The notes under the pieces were generated by a model. That model did not search any database. It saw nothing but the letters and a program-made list of their open reading frames with translations, and was not told the origin of the DNA. A stretch of 40,359 nucleotides of DNA from Candidatus Heimdallarchaeota archaeon (GTDB lineage Archaea; Asgardarchaeota; Heimdallarchaeia; Heimdallarchaeales; Heimdallarchaeaceae), in the NCBI GenBank assembly GCA_016840095.1, contig JAEOSZ010000028.1, positions 1 through 40,359 on the forward strand, given 5' to 3'. A program made the translations under genes and the position numbers. Shown here in pieces: positions 39,091 through 40,359 of the stretch (within the stretch, counting starts at the first letter, position 1; every line of letters begins with the position of its first letter).

Positions 39091-39108
39091 AAAACCAAAA
39101 AATAGAAC

Positions 39109-40179
39109 ATGTCTAAGTATTCAATTAAATCAAAATTAGGGGACTTAATGAGAAGTCCTAAAGCTGCAGCTGTTCTAGAGAAGCATTTACCTGGAATATC
39201 TAAAGACCCTCAGTTGAAGAAGGGATTTAAGATGTCCTTGAAATTTATAGCTAACATGCCAGGTTCTGGATTCCCCAAAGAAAAGCTGCCTGATATAGAT
39301 GCTGATCTTCAAGCCATAGAGGAAGATGACGTAGAACTACTCCCTATGGAAGAAGACGCAGAACTTACTCCTTCAACACTTGGTTATACTTTGGAGGAAC
39401 TCCCTAAAGCCACAAAAAGATTAGAAGGAAAAGTTGTAATTCTTACAGGTGCTAGTGCTGGTCTCGGAAAGCAGATGTCTATCCGCCTTGCTCAAGAAGG
39501 AGCAAAATTAGCTATTTGTGCTAGATCAGTGGATAAGTTAAAAATTACAGCTGAACTTTGCGAAGCTGAAGGAGTTGAAGTGCTGGCTGAGAAATGTGAT
39601 GTCTCGAAATATGATGACTTGAAGAAATTTGTTGATAAAACGGTGAAGAAATTTGGAACAATTGATGTACTGGTCAACAATGCAAATTATGAAGCAGACA
39701 GACAACTCTTCCTTGATCAAGATGTAGACGAGTTAGACAAAGCTTTACACACAGGAGTTTACGCTCATTGGCACTTGATGAAATTGTGTTATCCATATTT
39801 GAAGGGAAAATCCTCTTCTATAATCAATTTCACTTCTGGGACCTATCAAGTCGGATTAGAAATGTATGCATCTTATGCAGCTGATAAAGGAGCAATTCGA
39901 GCACTTACCATGGTTGTTGCCAGAGAATGGGGTGCTGATGGTATACGTGTAAATACAATCAGTCCTGTTGCTATTACAGATACTATCCTACATAAACTCT
40001 CACCAGAATACTCTGAATGGGTCAAAGGTATGATGAAGGACAATGCAATGCAACGTGTAGGAGATCCATATTCTGATATAGCACCAGTGTTGGTATTTCT
40101 TGCTTCTGAAGAGAGTCGATGGGTTACTGGACAAAATATCAATGTAGATGGAGGACAAAGAGAAACAATACATGTCTGA
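39109..40179 (+). CDS. SDR-family oxidoreductase with N-terminal extension
   Basis: The 356 residues have a 100-residue N-terminal extension and a classical SDR domain. The SDR part shows TGASAGLG (about 113-120) for NAD(P), NNANYE in place of NNAG (about 191-196), the active-site Ser of INFTSGTYQ, and YAADKG (about 255-260) with Tyr and Lys; VTGQNINVDGG near the end is typical. The extension (SPKAAAVLEKHLPGISKDPQ, then KMSLKFIANMPGSGFPKEKL) is helical and resembles small helical modules attached to hydrolases; its role is unknown. Transcription is probably leaderless. Confidence 0.88.
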   Translation: MSKYSIKSKLGDLMRSPKAAAVLEKHLPGISKDPQLKKGFKMSLKFIANMPGSGFPKEKLPDIDADLQAIEEDDVELLPMEEDAELTPSTLGYTLEELPKATKRLEGKVVILTGASAGLGKQMSIRLAQEGAKLAICARSVDKLKITAELCEAEGVEVLAEKCDVSKYDDLKKFVDKTVKKFGTIDVLVNNANYEADRQLFLDQDVDELDKALHTGVYAHWHLMKLCYPYLKGKSSSIINFTSGTYQVGLEMYASYAADKGAIRALTMVVAREWGADGIRVNTISPVAITDTILHKLSPEYSEWVKGMMKDNAMQRVGDPYSDIAPVLVFLASEESRWVTGQNINVDGGQRETIHV

Positions 40180-40183
40180 TCCA

Positions 40184-40201
40184 TTTCTTCTCTTTTTTTC
40201 T
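40184..40201 (+). terminator. Oligo-T tract after the SDR gene
   Basis: A T-rich run with TTTTTTT follows the stop codon at 40179 by a few bases and probably ends the transcript. The remaining 158 bases to the window edge show no gene I can support. Confidence 0.4.
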
Positions 40202-40359
40202 ACCTGGAAAAGAAATACTTGCTTTAAGGTCAACTTCCAAGAAGGGAGACATAACAAGAAGGTAGATTCTTATTTGATAGTCCAGTGAATCTAAGTTTTA
40301 ATAAGAGTGTAATAAAATTCCATTCTTAGAGATGGTTCTTTGACTGATATTATTAATAC

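Noticed and set aside
1..40359. tRNA, rRNA, CRISPR arrays, intact transposons
   Set aside because: I looked for TΨC-like GTTCRANYC boxes, regular repeat-spacer units and transposase motifs and saw none convincing; a covariance-model scan (tRNAscan/Infernal) would be needed to exclude unusual RNAs.

Overview
The window is AT-rich archaeal DNA, very probably from an Asgard archaeon and most likely of the Heimdallarchaeia type. This is an inference from gene content; there is no rRNA or marker gene here. The evidence is a eukaryote-like ubiquitin locus, a geranylgeranyl reductase for archaeal lipids, TATA boxes about 27 bases upstream of many start codons (leaderless transcripts), and Shine-Dalgarno sites of the GGAGG/AGGTGAT type mainly before genes inside operons. 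I saw no tRNA, rRNA, CRISPR array or intact insertion sequence.

Layout. 1-7.1 kb: two YdjM/DUF457 membrane proteins, a DinB-like protein, tiny zinc-ribbon and membrane proteins, a CPBP protease next to a DUF1295 (5-alpha-reductase/ICMT-fold) enzyme, a MscS channel, geranylgeranyl reductase and a GNAT. 7.1-14.5 kb: a minus-strand operon (S41 peptidase, acyltransferase 3, membrane protein), then divergently a winged-helix regulator with an MFS transporter and a Cys-rich membrane protein, then an amidohydrolase. 14.6-18.2 kb: four tandem paralogues resembling ATC hydrolase. 18.3-20.3 kb: a large surface protein (beta-helix, Ca-binding repeats, C-terminal anchor).

20.3-26.7 kb is the most remarkable part, a compact ubiquitin system: E2, JAMM deubiquitinase, a six-helix membrane protein with a cytosolic RING-like domain, a second membrane protein resembling its membrane half without the RING, a Lys-rich disordered protein on the other strand, a ubiquitin-like modifier, and an E1 with a UBA2/UBA3-type catalytic motif and a ubiquitin-fold domain. 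The modifier aligns without gaps to ubiquitin over its last 55 residues. It ends in Ala-Gly, has Arg at the K48 position, Asp at K63 and Ser at I44, and carries an acidic N-terminal tail. Together these suggest membrane-linked protein modification with an atypical modifier.

26.7-40.4 kb: three 65-residue cold-shock-domain genes. All have a promoter about 150 bases upstream of the start; two share a conserved leader with a 10-bp RNA hairpin kept by G-U substitutions. The same part holds zinc-ribbon, YrdB-like, LRR, PHP, GNAT, TPR, SDR, epimerase and SnoaL-like genes, a duplicated 66-residue gene with its promoter, and several short remnants of decayed genes (GNAT tail, alpha/beta-hydrolase tail, SDR fragment), so the 34-39 kb stretch looks recombinationally active.
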